NCBI RefSeq assembly: GCF_963675635.1
Contig: NZ_OY776488.1
Span: 2,934,001-2,998,000, forward strand
From: an uncultured Pseudodesulfovibrio sp.
GTDB taxonomy: Bacteria > Desulfobacterota > Desulfovibrionia > Desulfovibrionales > Desulfovibrionaceae
DNA length: 64,000 bases
Direction of reading: 5' to 3'
The position numbers and the translations under genes are program-made. The notes below the pieces were generated by a model. The model searched no databases and was not told where the DNA came from. It worked only from the letters and a program-made list of their open reading frames with translations. This document shows positions 63,422 to 64,000 of the stretch, piece after piece. Position 1 is the first letter of the stretch, and each line of letters opens with the position of its first letter.

Positions 63422-64000
63422 TTATTTTCTATTGATCGCGAAAGGCGAGAATGCCTGGTCCACGGGCATGACTTCGAGCGAGTTGATATTGATGTGTGCT
63501 GGCAAGGTTGTGGTCCAGTAGACTATTTCGGCGATATCTTCCGGTTTGATGGGCTGTGTGCCTTGATAGACTTTGTCAGCAGCGTTTTTGTCGCCTTTGA
63601 AGCGGACCACGGAGAACTCTGATTCGCAGAGTCCGGGTTCGATGTTGGTAACGCGAATCCTGGTGCCGAGCAAATCGGCCAGGAGATTTTTGGAGAAATG
63701 GTTCACGAAAGCCTTGGTGCCGCCGTAGCAGTTGCCGCCGGGGTAGGGATATGTACCAGCCACGGAGCCGAGATTGACGATGTGGCCTTTGTCCTGCTCA
63801 ACCATGGACGGGAGCAGGGCGCGAGTCATGTACATGAGTCCTTTTATATTGGTGTCGATCATGGTTTCCCAGTCGTTGAGATCGCAGGATTGGGCCGGGT
63901 CGAGACCGAGTGCGAGACCCGCGTTGTTGACAAGGACATCTACAGTTTTGAACGAATCAGGAAGTTGGGCGACAGCATCAAAACACGCTTGTTTGTCACT
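63422..64000 (-). CDS. Short-chain dehydrogenase/reductase (partial)
   Basis: An SDR-family oxidoreductase cut by the right edge; the frame is open there, so only the C-terminal 192 residues are visible. It shows VDVLVNNAG (about 18-26 of the visible part), NLGSVAGTYPYPGG with the catalytic Ser, and the YGGTKA catalytic Tyr-x3-Lys. The tail (IAEIVYWTTTLPAHININSLEVMP) is close to YdfG-type 3-hydroxy-acid dehydrogenases, which would use NADP. The missing N-terminus should hold the TGxxxGxG motif. Confidence 0.85.
   Translation of the reverse strand, partial: SDKQACFDAVAQLPDSFKTVDVLVNNAGLALGLDPAQSCDLNDWETMIDTNIKGLMYMTRALLPSMVEQDKGHIVNLGSVAGTYPYPGGNCYGGTKAFVNHFSKNLLADLLGTRIRVTNIEPGLCESEFSVVRFKGDKNAADKVYQGTQPIKPEDIAEIVYWTTTLPAHININSLEVMPVDQAFSPFAINRK

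Noticed and set aside
1-64000. tRNA genes, rRNA genes and CRISPR arrays
   Set aside because: I found no cloverleaf candidates with TTCGANNC-type T-arms in gene-free regions, no rRNA-like sequence and no regularly spaced repeats. GTTCGAA-like strings occur only inside coding genes.

Overview
The window reads as a chromosome segment of a mesophilic sulfate-reducing bacterium of the Desulfovibrionaceae (Desulfovibrio/Pseudodesulfovibrio type). The decisive evidence is a complete dissimilatory sulfate activation and reduction locus: sat (leftward) divergent from aprBA-qmoABC plus a qmoD-like gene. Cytochrome bd oxidase, QueH, HemW, a DUF116 protein and moderate GC fit the same group. The genus is an inference from gene content.

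Layout. (1) 1-426 is the 3' end of a podovirus-type tail tubular A (T7 gp11-like) gene, closed by a terminator. (2) 0.5-22.5 kb is host chromosome: rsmB, a molybdopterin enzyme with a tiny lipoprotein, a TauE/rhodanese pair, hisS-aspS, def-fmt-DUF116-queH-(membrane)-hemW-VOC, a secreted low-complexity protein with a partner lipoprotein, sfsA-EamA, a thioesterase pair, and an M24 peptidase with a eukaryote-like UDP-galactopyranose mutase. (3) 22.5-30.1 kb is a self-contained phage tail operon: tail tubular B (gp12-like), a small protein, a gp17-N-like adaptor, a 977-residue receptor-binding protein and a small distal protein. No integrase, replication, lysis or attachment sequences are visible. 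(4) 30.1-52.6 kb holds DUF985, slyX, EamA, a lipoprotein, an RNA methyltransferase, cydAB, pfk, htpX-degQ-like-methyltransferase, umuDC, ppiD, aconitase, a degenerate EPSP-synthase-fold protein and a glycine-zipper lipoprotein. (5) 52.6-62.8 kb is the sulfate-reduction locus. (6) 62.8-64 kb has an AT-rich small gene, a dispersed repeat and a partial short-chain dehydrogenase.

How the genes work together. Sat makes APS from sulfate and ATP, AprBA reduces APS to sulfite, and the membrane QmoABC complex feeds AprBA electrons from menaquinol. A Rex-like operator overlaps the likely sat promoter, and two strong hairpins separate aprA from qmoA. Cytochrome bd, HtpX, the Deg-type protease and PpiD cover oxygen and envelope stress. 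UmuDC supports mutagenic repair.

The most unusual feature is the phage tail module split across two host loci. Tail tubular A lies 22.5 kb from tail tubular B on the same strand, with ordinary housekeeping genes between them and a terminator after each part. This is what a domesticated multi-locus particle system, such as a gene transfer agent, would look like. A rearranged prophage remnant is the main alternative.
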